This document shows, one piece after another, positions 1 to 5,995 of a DNA stretch of 8,269 bases (position 1 is its first letter; each line of letters opens with the position of its first letter). Source of the stretch: an uncultured Lachnospiraceae bacterium (GTDB lineage: Bacteria; Bacillota_A; Clostridia; Lachnospirales; Lachnospiraceae); assembly GCA_946630765.1 (NCBI GenBank), contig CAMOZF010000068.1, forward strand, positions 1-8,269, in the 5' to 3' direction. Under the pieces are notes generated by a model. The model was not told the DNA's origin. It worked only from the letters and a program-made list of their open reading frames with translations, and ran no database searches. The position numbers and the translations under genes were made by a program.

Positions 1-2
1 TC

Positions 3-383
3 TCCGACACCGAAGCGGTCGGCGCGGAGGTGAGACTGTGGCGGGAAGGCGATGTTCTCACGAACCGGCCCTTTGAGAAGGCCGCTTCCGAGACCGGCTA
101 CATTTACCAGATCCTTGTCGAGCTGAAGGATCAGGAAGGCAATCGCACGACAGACGACCGGACCTTCCAGGTGCAGGTCGAGGGAACGGGCGAGCTTCTT
201 GCGATCGATTCCGGCTGCGTATCGGACCTGACGCCGATCTTCGCGAACTACAGAAAGACCCAGGACGGCAACATGGTCGTCTATGTCCGGCGCACAGCGC
301 GCGGGGACATCAACGTGCATCTTCTGTGCATCGACGAGGAAAAGTGCATGCTGAAAGGACGCCGCTTTGATCTGAGACTCTGA
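3..383 (+). CDS. C-terminal fragment of a probable GH2-family glycoside hydrolase (5' end outside window)
   Basis: The frame is open from the window edge to a TGA at 381-383, so about 126 C-terminal residues of a larger protein are visible. They read as a beta-sandwich domain of the type that closes GH2 beta-galactosidase-like enzymes: a strand segment (YIYQILVELKDQEGN), then VQVEGTGELLAIDSG, then a segment rich in Tyr/Arg (VVYVRRTARGDINVHLL). The order 'V.G.G.L...DSG ... R....G.I.V' is typical of the Ig-like C-terminal domains in that family. The catalytic domain is not in the window, so substrate and activity cannot be stated. The gene ends 159 bp before pgi, and a new promoter lies in the gap, so it probably belongs to a separate transcription unit. 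An unrelated protein with a similar Ig-like domain is the main alternative. Confidence 0.62.
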   Translation, partial: SDTEAVGAEVRLWREGDVLTNRPFEKAASETGYIYQILVELKDQEGNRTTDDRTFQVQVEGTGELLAIDSGCVSDLTPIFANYRKTQDGNMVVYVRRTARGDINVHLLCIDEEKCMLKGRRFDLRL

Positions 384-418
384 GCAGGAGATTTCCTTTG
401 AAAATGCCCAATTCCTGC

Positions 419-447
419 TTGCGGGGAAGCGGCAATGTGTGTATAAT
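419..447 (+). promoter_or_regulatory. Sigma-A-type promoter upstream of pgi
   Basis: A perfect -10 box TATAAT lies at 442-447. Seventeen bases upstream is TTGCGG (419-424), which matches the first three positions of the -35 consensus. The spacing is ideal and the -10 is perfect, while the -35 is weak. Transcription would start near 453-455, inside the left arm of the inverted repeat at 449-486. No other promoter of this quality was seen in the window, so the genes downstream may be read largely from here. Confidence 0.72.
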
Positions 448-448
448 G

Positions 449-486
449 ATAGGGAACATCCGGATCGTAAAAGAGATGTTCCCTAT
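449..486 (+). repeat. 12-bp perfect inverted repeat at the pgi transcript 5' end
   Basis: The left arm ATAGGGAACATC (449-460) is matched exactly by GATGTTCCCTAT (475-486) across a 14-nt loop. The left arm starts two bases after the -10 box. The element could therefore be an operator covering the start site, or a hairpin of about 8 bp at the very 5' end of the pgi mRNA (affecting stability or translation). No run of T follows the right arm, so it is not a rho-independent terminator. The half-site and spacing do not fit the Gram-positive LexA box. No regulator is assigned. Confidence 0.7.
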
Positions 487-542
487 ACGTTTATTTGAAT
501 GAATATTCGACGAGAAAAGTTAAAGAGGAAGGGAATGAATTA

Positions 543-1892
543 ATGACGAAAAATATTACATTTGATTACGCCAAAGCGACAGGCTTTTTCACGGAGGAGG
601 CGCTTGCAGCCATGAAGAAGGAGGCCGAAAAGGCCTGCGAAACGCTTCTTCAGAAAACCGGCGAAGGAAATGATTTCCTGGGATGGATTGACCTTCCTGT
701 GGATTATGACAAGGAAGAGTTCGAGCGGATCGAAAAGGCAGCGGCGAAGATCCGTGAGGATTCGGATGTGCTGATCGTTATCGGTATCGGCGGATCGTAT
801 CTGGGCGCGCGCGCCGCGAACGAATTCCTGAATCACAGCTTCTACAACAACCTTCCGAAGGAATGCCGCAAGGCGCCGGAGATCTACTATGCCGGAAATT
901 CCATCAGCGGAACCTATCTGAAGCATCTTCTTCAGATCGTCGGCGACCGCGATTTCTCGGTCAACGTCATCTCGAAGTCCGGCACCACGACAGAGCCCGC
1001 GATCGCATTCCGCGTATTCAAGGAGCTCGCGGAGAAAAAGTACGGCAAGGAAGAGGCTGCAAAGCGCATCTACGCGACGACTGACCGCGCAAAGGGCGCG
1101 CTGAAGAATCTTGCGGACGCGGAAGGCTATGAAAGCTTCGTCGTTCCGGACGACGTCGGCGGCCGTTTCTCAGTGCTGACTGCCGTCGGACTGCTGCCGA
1201 TCGCAGCAAGCGGCGTGGACATTAAGGCCCTGATGCAGGGCGCTGCGGACATGCGCGAATACACCCTGAACACCCCGATCGACGAAAATGACGCCCTCCT
1301 TTATGCGGCCGTCAGAAACGTCCTCAGAGAAGGCGGAAAGACGGTCGAGCTGACCAGCAACTACGAGCCCTGCTTCCACTATGTCGCAGAGTGGTGGAAA
1401 CAGCTTTTCGGCGAGTCGGAAGGCAAGGACCTGAAGGGCCTGTTCCCGGCATCCGTGGACTTCACGACCGATCTGCACTCGATGGGCCAGTATGTTCAGG
1501 ACGGCGTGCGTCTGATGTTCGAAACCGTTGTGGACATTGAAACCAGCAAGGAAACCATTACCATTCAGAAGGAAGAAGTCGATCTGGACGGCCTGAATTA
1601 CCTCGCCGGAAAGGATATGGACTTTGTCAATCAGGCAGCCATGAAGGGAACGCTTCTTGCGCATACCGACGGACAGGTTCCGAACCTGATGATCCATGTG
1701 AAGGATCAGACCCCCTACACGCTTGGACAGCTGTTCTATTTCTATGAGTTTGCCTGCGGTGTTTCCGGCTACATTCTCGGGGTGAATCCTTTCAATCAGC
1801 CCGGCGTCGAAAGCTACAAGAAAAATATGTTCGCGCTTCTCGGAAAACCCGGCTACGAAGCCCTCAGGGAAGAACTGATCGCGCGGATCTGA
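543..1892 (+). CDS. pgi: Glucose-6-phosphate isomerase
   Basis: This cytosolic enzyme interconverts glucose-6-phosphate and fructose-6-phosphate in glycolysis and gluconeogenesis. The 449-residue product has the length usual for the short Firmicute form. Visible marks are the sugar-phosphate-binding SKSGTTTEP loop (residues 144-152), the family signature [11 protein letters not shown] (206-216), and the C-terminal signature [11 protein letters not shown] (417-427), which carries the conserved Lys. The ATG at 543 is chosen because AGAGGAAGGG (524-533) lies 9 bases upstream and the protein then begins [12 protein letters not shown], as in relatives. An in-frame TTG at 495 would add 16 residues and leave the binding site inside the gene. 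The gene follows a promoter and an inverted repeat, and tatD starts 36 bp after its stop, so co-transcription with the downstream genes is possible. The reading frame is intact. Confidence 0.97.
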   Translation: MTKNITFDYAKATGFFTEEALAAMKKEAEKACETLLQKTGEGNDFLGWIDLPVDYDKEEFERIEKAAAKIREDSDVLIVIGIGGSYLGARAANEFLNHSFYNNLPKECRKAPEIYYAGNSISGTYLKHLLQIVGDRDFSVNVISKSGTTTEPAIAFRVFKELAEKKYGKEEAAKRIYATTDRAKGALKNLADAEGYESFVVPDDVGGRFSVLTAVGLLPIAASGVDIKALMQGAADMREYTLNTPIDENDALLYAAVRNVLREGGKTVELTSNYEPCFHYVAEWWKQLFGESEGKDLKGLFPASVDFTTDLHSMGQYVQDGVRLMFETVVDIETSKETITIQKEEVDLDGLNYLAGKDMDFVNQAAMKGTLLAHTDGQVPNLMIHVKDQTPYTLGQLFYFYEFACGVSGYILGVNPFNQPGVESYKKNMFALLGKPGYEALREELIARI

Positions 1893-1928
1893 TCGGCTTT
1901 CCCCTTCCGGGAGGCTTCAGGAGAGAAC

Positions 1929-2705
1929 ATGATTTTTGACACGCATGCACATTATGATGACAGGCGGTTTGATGAAGACAGGGAGGCTGTTCTGGCCTCT
2001 CTGTCTTCGTATGGCGTCGGCACCGTCTGCAATATCGGTTCGGATATCAGAAGCTCCGAAACGACGCTTGAACTCGCCCGGACATATGATTTCATCTATG
2101 CCGCGGTCGGCGTCCATCCCGAGGAAGTTCTTGAAATGAACGATTCGGACCTTGAGACGCTCCGGCGGATGGTCCGGGAGGACCGGGAGAAGAGGATCGT
2201 CGCGATCGGGGAAATCGGGCTGGACTATTACTGGAAAGAGGTGCCGCACGATCTGCAGAAAAAATGGTTCATCGCGCAGCTTCGGCTCTCAGAGGAGCTG
2301 CAGCTTCCGGTGGTGATTCACTCGCGGGAGGCCGCGAAGGACACCTACGACATTCTGAAGGCGGAGAAGCGCGGGGAGCGCGCGGGCATCATGCACTGCT
2401 TCAGCTACAGCGTGGAGATGGCCCGGCAGTTTCTGGACCTCGGCTATTATATCGGGCTTGGCGGCGTTGTGACCTTCAAAAACGGCCGCGTCGCAAAGGA
2501 AGTCGCGTCCTGCGTGCCGCTTGAGCGGCTGCTTCTCGAGACTGACTGTCCCTATATGGCGCCGCATCCGCATCGGGGCGAGCGGAACTTTTCGGGCTAT
2601 CTGCCCCTCGTTGTCTCGGAAATCGCCGGAATCAAGGGCATTTCTGAAGAGGAGCTGATCGCCGTAACCGAGGAAAATGCCCGGAGGATTTATGGCATTA
2701 ATTGA
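1929..2705 (+). CDS. tatD: TatD-family metal-dependent hydrolase (DNase)
   Basis: This is a 258-residue TIM-barrel metallohydrolase of the TatD/YcfH family. Members have 3'-5' exonuclease or DNase activity and are linked to DNA repair and D-aminoacyl-tRNA handling; the exact role here is inferred. All metal ligands are visible: the HxH pair in DTHAHYDD (His6, His8), Glu95 in IGEIGLDYY, His131 in VIHSREA, His156 in MHCFSYS, and Asp206 in LETDCPY, followed by the family's PHPHRGERN segment. The ATG at 1929 is preceded by AGGAGAG (1919-1925). The 3' end overlaps the rsmA start by 14 bp, so the two genes are translationally coupled. In many Firmicutes the RNase M5 gene rnmV sits between tatD and rsmA; here it does not. 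Confidence 0.95.
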   Translation: MIFDTHAHYDDRRFDEDREAVLASLSSYGVGTVCNIGSDIRSSETTLELARTYDFIYAAVGVHPEEVLEMNDSDLETLRRMVREDREKRIVAIGEIGLDYYWKEVPHDLQKKWFIAQLRLSEELQLPVVIHSREAAKDTYDILKAEKRGERAGIMHCFSYSVEMARQFLDLGYYIGLGGVVTFKNGRVAKEVASCVPLERLLLETDCPYMAPHPHRGERNFSGYLPLVVSEIAGIKGISEEELIAVTEENARRIYGIN

Positions 2706-3687
2706 TCCGAAAGAGACCATTGAAGTCCTGAAAAAATACAGTTTTATATTCAGCAAGCATTACGGACAGAATTTCCTGATTGACGACCACGTCCTCCAGA
2801 AGATCCTGCGGGCGGCGGAGCTCACTAAAGACGACGTCGTCCTGGAGATCGGCCCCGGCATCGGCACGATGACGCAGGCGCTTTCGCGGGAAGCGGGGCG
2901 CGTATTTGCCGTGGAGATCGACGAGAAGCTGATCCCGATCCTTCAGGATACCCTTTCAGACTGCGAAAACGTGACCGTCATCAACGAGGACGCGCTGAAG
3001 CTGGACATCCGGGCGCTCGTACAGCGGGAATGCCCGGGAAAGAAGCTGAAGGTCGTCGCCAATCTGCCGTACTATGTGACGACGCCGATCATCATGCGGC
3101 TTCTTGAAGAGCATCTGCCGGTCGAATCGATCACCGTGATGGTGCAGAAGGAGGTCGCCTACCGCATGCAGGCCTCGCCCGGGACCAGGGATTACGGCGC
3201 ACTGTCCCTTGCGGTGCAGTATTACGCGGAGACCTATCTTGCGGCGAATGTGCCGAGAAACTGCTTCATGCCCCGGCCGAATGTCGATTCCGCGGTGATC
3301 CGGCTTCGGGTGCTTCCGGAGCCCTCCGTGAAGGTGCGGGATCCGGAGCTGCTGTTCCGGCTGATCCGGGCGGCTTTTTCGCAGCGGCGGAAGACGCTGG
3401 CGAACGGGCTGAGAAACAGCGCGGAGCTGCAGTTTTCGAAAGAGGAGATTGAGGGGGCGATTCGGGCGATCAACCGGCCGGAAACGGTGCGCGGGGAGGT
3501 GCTGAGCATTGAGGAATTCGCGGCGCTTTCGGAGGTTTTTTCCGGAAAGACACCTCATCAGTCAGCTTCGCTGACAGCAACGCCTTCGGCGCGCTATACG
3601 GGTGCCGCCGGCACCCAGCGGCCTCAAGGGGAAGCCATGCGGCCTCAAGGGGAAGCTGTGCAGCCTCAGGGGGAAGCCGGAGAATGA
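2692..3687 (+). CDS. rsmA: 16S rRNA (adenine1518/1519-N6)-dimethyltransferase with an unusual C-terminal tail
   Basis: RsmA (KsgA) uses S-adenosylmethionine to dimethylate two adjacent adenines in helix 45 of 16S rRNA, a late step of small-subunit assembly. The sequence shows HYGQNFLID (residues 23-31), the SAM-binding motif EIGPGIG (52-58) and the catalytic NLPY (124-127), followed by FMPRPNVDSAV and the helical C-terminal domain. The start at 2692 is preferred because GGAGG (2683-2687) precedes it; an ATG at 2677 would contain that site. The protein is 331 residues, while the family core is near 285. The excess (about residues 284-331) is low-complexity and ends in three copies of a PQGEA heptapeptide unit. 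The DNA there is hairpin-rich and looks like an interspersed repeat read through as protein. The core is intact, so activity is expected. The stop overlaps the tadA start (ATGA). Confidence 0.96.
   Translation: MALIDPKETIEVLKKYSFIFSKHYGQNFLIDDHVLQKILRAAELTKDDVVLEIGPGIGTMTQALSREAGRVFAVEIDEKLIPILQDTLSDCENVTVINEDALKLDIRALVQRECPGKKLKVVANLPYYVTTPIIMRLLEEHLPVESITVMVQKEVAYRMQASPGTRDYGALSLAVQYYAETYLAANVPRNCFMPRPNVDSAVIRLRVLPEPSVKVRDPELLFRLIRAAFSQRRKTLANGLRNSAELQFSKEEIEGAIRAINRPETVRGEVLSIEEFAALSEVFSGKTPHQSASLTATPSARYTGAAGTQRPQGEAMRPQGEAVQPQGEAGE
3551..3681 (+). repeat. Palindrome-rich interspersed repeat forming the rsmA 3' end, with a 3 x 21-bp tandem repeat
   Basis: Three small hairpins follow one another: GTCAGC/TTC/GCTGAC (3561-3575), CGCC/TTC/GGCG (3581-3591) and GGTGCC/GCC/GGCACC (3601-3615). 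Three tandem 21-bp units built on CGGCCTCAAGGGGAAGCC follow (3619-3639, 3640-3660, 3661-3681); the third is the most diverged. From memory, 'CTCATCAGTCAGCTTCGCTG' and 'CCTCAAGGGGAAGC' resemble an interspersed palindromic repeat common between genes in gut Clostridia; this was not checked. The unit length is a multiple of three, so the rsmA frame stays open through it. Confidence 0.75.
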
Positions 3688-4238
3688 AGATGAAGATCAT
3701 GACGGAGGACGAGCGCTTCATGCTCGAGGCGCTGAAGCAGGCGAAAAAGGCCGCGTCGATCGGGGAGACGCCGATCGGCTGCGTGATCGTGCGGACAAGG
3801 GATTACGAGGGGAATGCACTGGAGCCTGCGATCATTGCCAGAGGCTATAACCGGCGGAACACTGAGAAAAACCCGCTCGCGCACGCGGAGATTTCCGCGA
3901 TCCGGAAGGCCGCAAAAAAGCTCGGCGACTGGCGGCTCGAGGGCTGTACGATCTATGTGAGCCTGGAGCCCTGTCCGATGTGCGCCGGCGCGCTGGTGCA
4001 GGCCCGGATCGACCGGGTGGTCATCGGCGCGATGAATCCGAAGGCCGGCTGCGTGGGGAGTATTCTGAACCTTTTACAGGAGCCGCGCTTCAACCACCGG
4101 GCGGAGGTCGCGGAAGGCATTTTAAAAGAGCAGTGCGGACGTCTGATGAGCGATTTTTTCGCGGAGCTCAGGAAGAAAAAGAACCGGCAGAGGGGAGAGA
4201 CGGAAGATGAAATACAGAGAGAACAGGAAAACCCATGA
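3684..4238 (+). CDS. tadA: tRNA-specific adenosine deaminase (A34 to inosine)
   Basis: TadA deaminates adenosine to inosine at the wobble position of tRNA-Arg(ACG) so that it can read several arginine codons. The zinc deaminase fold is clear: HAE at residues 67-69 (zinc ligand His67, proton-shuttling Glu69) and PCPMC with zinc ligands Cys97 and Cys100, followed by VIGAMNPKAGCVGS. Between strands 1 and 2 there is a slightly enlarged loop (RTRDYEGNALEP). The 184-residue length exceeds the usual 150-170 because of a charged C-terminal tail (KKKNRQRGETEDE onwards), which extends 32 bp into the start of the next, decayed gene. The start at 3684 overlaps the rsmA stop, with GGGGG at 3669-3673. In-frame ATGs at 3690 and 3699 are possible alternatives, the last giving MTEDERFMLEALK, close to typical TadA N-termini. 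Confidence 0.95.
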   Translation: MKMKIMTEDERFMLEALKQAKKAASIGETPIGCVIVRTRDYEGNALEPAIIARGYNRRNTEKNPLAHAEISAIRKAAKKLGDWRLEGCTIYVSLEPCPMCAGALVQARIDRVVIGAMNPKAGCVGSILNLLQEPRFNHRAEVAEGILKEQCGRLMSDFFAELRKKKNRQRGETEDEIQREQENP

Positions 4239-4502
4239 CAGGATCAGCGAGATCGGCATCTGGGACTTTCGTCGCATACGCCCGCCGTGGCGAATGAGAT
4301 TCTGAATGAAGTGCCGGCGGACATGCTGATGTTCTCGGTGAATCCGGCCTACGACTACGGAAGCGGCGAATTTGCCTACGGCGGCGTGTCGGAGCGCGAG
4401 GCGGAAGGGAAATGCGTCGGCTGCGGACACTGCGATTCGCGCTGCCCCTTCCATGTGAATCAGAGCGCACGGATGCAGGAAATCTGGGAATATTTCGCTT
4501 AA
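4207..4502 (+). pseudogene. Remnant of a [4Fe-4S] aldo/keto reductase with internal deletions and a frameshift
   Basis: An ATG at 4207, with GGGGAG 9 bases upstream, starts MKYRENRKTHDRISEIGI, a good aldo/keto reductase N-terminus. From 4261 that frame turns to nonsense and stops at 4303-4305. The family's mid-protein block RHLGLSSHTPAVANEIL resumes in another frame from 4254 and continues as MLMFSVNPAYDYG. Shortly after, SEREAEG joins directly to the C-terminal ferredoxin-like cluster CVGCGHCDSRCPF (C-x2-C-x2-C-x3-C) and MQEIWEYF, stopping at 4500-4502. A full-length relative would be roughly 350 residues or more; under 100 codons remain. Most of the N-terminal barrel and the stretch between the NPAYDYG block and the Fe-S motif are missing. 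The downstream frame could start at a GTG at 4287 (71 residues), but no ribosome binding site is visible there. A surviving small Fe-S protein is possible but less likely. Confidence 0.82.
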
Positions 4503-4526
4503 ATTACACGACCGAAAGGAAAAGAA

Positions 4527-5246
4527 ATGTTCAATAAAAAGCAGTTCAGGATTCTTCTACTGGCGCTTCTTGCGCTTCTGATCGTCGGATCCATTTACTT
4601 TGCCGTTAAGAATAAGAACCAGGGCGGGAGCGATCCTGAGACCATGGCCTTTACGACGGAGGCGCCGTCGGAGAGCCTGACGGAAACGGATTCGGCGGCC
4701 ACATCGGAAAGCACGGAATCGCAGAAAGAATCCGAAACACCCGCCAAAGAGGATGAGAGCGAAGAATCGTCGTCTTCTGAGGAGGCGCCTCCGGCGGAAT
4801 CGGAAGAGACTTCTGAAAGTACGGAAGGCACGACGGCTGAACTGACCACAGAAAAAGCGGCTGAAGAGACCACCGAAGAAGCGGCGGAGGATCCGGAGCT
4901 GTCGGTTTCCGAGGACGGCGAATACACCGACAAGGAGCGGGTGGCGCTGTACATTTACACCTACGGCCATCTTCCGGACAACTATATCACGAAGGACGAG
5001 GCCGAGGACCTCGGCTGGATCTCAAGCCGCGGAAATCTCGGGAAAGTCGCTCCCGGAAAATCCATCGGCGGCGACCGTTTCGGCAACTACGAGAAGCTCC
5101 TTCCGACGAAGAAGGGCCGGAAATACTACGAATGCGACATTGATTTTGACGGGACCTACCGCAATGAGAAGCGGATCGTCTTCTCGAACGACGGCCTGAT
5201 CTACTATACCGACGATCACTACGAAAGCTTTGAGCAGCTGTATTGA
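4527..5246 (+). CDS. Membrane-anchored barnase-family ribonuclease
   Basis: The last ~110 of 239 residues align closely with barnase (guanyl-preferring RNase, N1/T1 superfamily): LPDNYITK, LGW, GNL, VAPGKSIGGD, YRNEKRI and LIYYTDDHY occur in order and at barnase spacing. All catalytic residues are present: Lys156, Glu202 (general base), Arg212, Arg216 and His231 (general acid) match barnase Lys27, Glu73, Arg83, Arg87 and His102 with identical intervals. Residues 1-8 are basic and 9-27 form one hydrophobic segment with no lipobox cysteine, so it is an uncleaved anchor or a signal peptide. Residues ~28-130 are a disordered Ser/Thr/Glu/Ala-rich stalk. The predicted layout is an extracellular RNase held on a tether, or released after processing. 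The start has AAAGGA (4515-4520) 6 bases upstream. A barstar gene follows, supporting a live toxin with self-protection. Confidence 0.93.
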   Translation: MFNKKQFRILLLALLALLIVGSIYFAVKNKNQGGSDPETMAFTTEAPSESLTETDSAATSESTESQKESETPAKEDESEESSSSEEAPPAESEETSESTEGTTAELTTEKAAEETTEEAAEDPELSVSEDGEYTDKERVALYIYTYGHLPDNYITKDEAEDLGWISSRGNLGKVAPGKSIGGDRFGNYEKLLPTKKGRKYYECDIDFDGTYRNEKRIVFSNDGLIYYTDDHYESFEQLY

Positions 5247-5250
5247 GGAG

Positions 5251-5283
5251 GGATGGGATCCCTCGGCTGCGCTCGGGATGACA
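5251..5283 (+). repeat. REP-like palindromic interspersed repeat between the ribonuclease and barstar genes
   Basis: The core runs from the self-complementary GGGATCCC (5255-5262) through TCGGCTGCGCTCGGGATGAC to about 5283, with ATCCC (5258-5262) mirrored by GGGAT (5275-5279). Read on the minus strand it encodes CHPERSRGIPS, a peptide that often appears in spurious ORFs because this palindromic element is scattered between genes in many bacterial genomes. That recognition is from memory. It begins five bases after the ribonuclease stop and fills nearly half of the 78-bp gap before barstar. No transposase is present. Confidence 0.78.
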
Positions 5284-5308
5284 CGCCAAAAAGACCTATA
5301 GTGGGAGA

Positions 5309-5340
5309 ATGAGAACGATTGAATATGAGAGCGATTGTTG
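5309..5340 (+). repeat. Imperfect 16-bp tandem duplication over the barstar start codon
   Basis: ATGAGAACGATTG (5309-5321) and ATGAGAGCGATTG (5325-5337) differ at one of 13 positions and lie 16 bp apart. The second copy contains the barstar ATG; the first presents an out-of-frame ATG whose reading frame ends at 5351-5353 after 14 codons. The only purine-rich site upstream, GGGAG (5303-5307), is too far from 5325 and too close to 5309 to be a good ribosome binding site for either. Confidence 0.5.
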
Positions 5341-5576
5341 TAGACTTTCATGAATTTAACAGTGCACGCGAGGTGCACGCCTTCCTTTCGGAAAAGCTGG
5401 GCTTTCCGGCGTTTTATGGACACAATCTGGATGCGCTTTATGATATGCTGACTTCACTTTCGGAGGACGTCTGCATCACGGTTGTGCATGCCGGGCAGGA
5501 TTTCGAGAAGGGCTTTGATGCAGTCTTTTCCGATGCTGCCGAATGCGGCAGACATTTTTTCTGCACGGGCGTATAA
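5325..5576 (+). CDS. Barstar-family ribonuclease inhibitor
   Basis: The 83-residue product is a barstar homologue, the cytoplasmic inhibitor that plugs the barnase active site. The diagnostic segment is LGFPAFYGHNLDALYDML (residues 25-42), matching barstar LALPEYYGENLDALWDCL. Asp36 and Asp40 correspond to barstar Asp35 and Asp39, the main contacts with the barnase active site. Barstar Tyr29 and Trp38 appear here as Phe30 and Tyr39, both conservative. The C-terminus is a few residues shorter than in barstar. It follows the barnase-like gene, so the two form a toxin-immunity pair. The start is taken at ATG 5325; a TTG at 5319 is in frame and sits 11 bases after GGGAG, so it is a real alternative. 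The stop is followed after 17 bp by the lipid kinase gene. Confidence 0.92.
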   Translation: MRAIVVDFHEFNSAREVHAFLSEKLGFPAFYGHNLDALYDMLTSLSEDVCITVVHAGQDFEKGFDAVFSDAAECGRHFFCTGV

Positions 5577-5593
5577 TCCAAAAGGGGACGGGG

Positions 5594-5995
5594 ATGCATA
5601 TGGACAGAAAGTCTGGAAAAAGGAATGAAAGCTTTATTGAGGCCGTCGCCTGCGCGCTGCGGGGCATCCGGAGCGCCTTTCGGACCGAACGAAACTTCTT
5701 CCGGTATTTATTTATCGCGCTGTTCTTTCTCATTGTGAATCTTCTCCTGCGGGTGCCGGTGATCGCGCACGTGATCGCCGTCGTGACGATCGCGATCACC
5801 TTTTCTGTCGAGATCCTCAATACCGCGATCGAACGGCTCTGCGACCTGGAAACGCAGGAAATCACCGAGGAAATCCGCGTGATCAAGGACCTTTCGGCCG
5901 GCGCGGTGCTGATGAGCTCGCTGTCGTTTTTTATCTCTGAAATCATTTTCATCGTGATGCAGCTGATCAGGATCTTCTCGGGAGGACAGGGCTGA
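5594..5995 (+). CDS. Undecaprenol/diacylglycerol kinase family integral membrane protein
   Basis: This 133-residue protein belongs to the small DgkA family, whose Gram-positive members (B. subtilis UdpK type) mainly phosphorylate undecaprenol to recycle the cell-wall lipid carrier; E. coli DgkA acts on diacylglycerol. The catalytic motif EILNTAIE spans residues 73-80. Glu73, Asn76 and Glu80 have the same spacing as E. coli Glu69, Asn72 and Glu76. KDLSAGAVLMSS, the second conserved block, follows. Three hydrophobic helices can be seen (about 38-50, 55-72 and 108-128) after an amphipathic N-terminal helix. ATG 5594 lies 6 bases after AAGGGG (5582-5587); ATG 5600 is also possible. The stop overlaps the next start by one base (TGATG), so the kinase and the CarS-like enzyme are probably co-translated, suggesting related lipid substrates. 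True substrate not determinable here. Confidence 0.92.
   Translation: MHMDRKSGKRNESFIEAVACALRGIRSAFRTERNFFRYLFIALFFLIVNLLLRVPVIAHVIAVVTIAITFSVEILNTAIERLCDLETQEITEEIRVIKDLSAGAVLMSSLSFFISEIIFIVMQLIRIFSGGQG

Noticed and set aside
398..403. TTGAAA as the -35 box of the pgi promoter
   Set aside because: It lies 38 bp from the TATAAT box, and no -10 sits at 16-18 bp from it.
383..419. AGCAGGA...TCCTGCT inverted repeat as a terminator for the left-edge gene
   Set aside because: Stem of 7 bp with a 23-nt loop and no T-run after it; too weak to call.
451..484. GAACAT/ATGTTC as a LexA (SOS) operator
   Set aside because: The Gram-positive box is a compact 14-bp site; here the half-sites are separated by far more.
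495..542. Upstream TTG start that would add 16 residues to Pgi
   Set aside because: It would place the strong AGAGGAAGGG site inside the gene; ATG 543 has correct spacing and a typical N-terminus.
540..926. Long minus-strand frame across pgi
   Set aside because: It mirrors a strongly conserved gene, has no recognisable motif and no ribosome binding site; the same holds for minus-strand frames over tatD, rsmA and the UbiA-family gene.
3619..3681. Possible CRISPR-like tandem repeat
   Set aside because: The 21-bp units abut with no spacers and stay in the rsmA frame.
4287..4502. Independent small ferredoxin-like gene starting at GTG 4287
   Set aside because: In-frame homology to aldo/keto reductase extends upstream of the GTG and no ribosome binding site is visible; a deletion remnant explains it better.
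4557..4970. Two overlapping minus-strand frames (Arg/Phe-rich and Ser/Val-rich)
   Set aside because: They are reversals of the Ser/Thr/Glu-rich stalk codons, where lack of stops is expected from composition.
5297..5302. TATAGT as a -10 box for a dedicated barstar promoter
   Set aside because: The sequence 17 bp upstream (CGGGAT) bears no resemblance to a -35 box.
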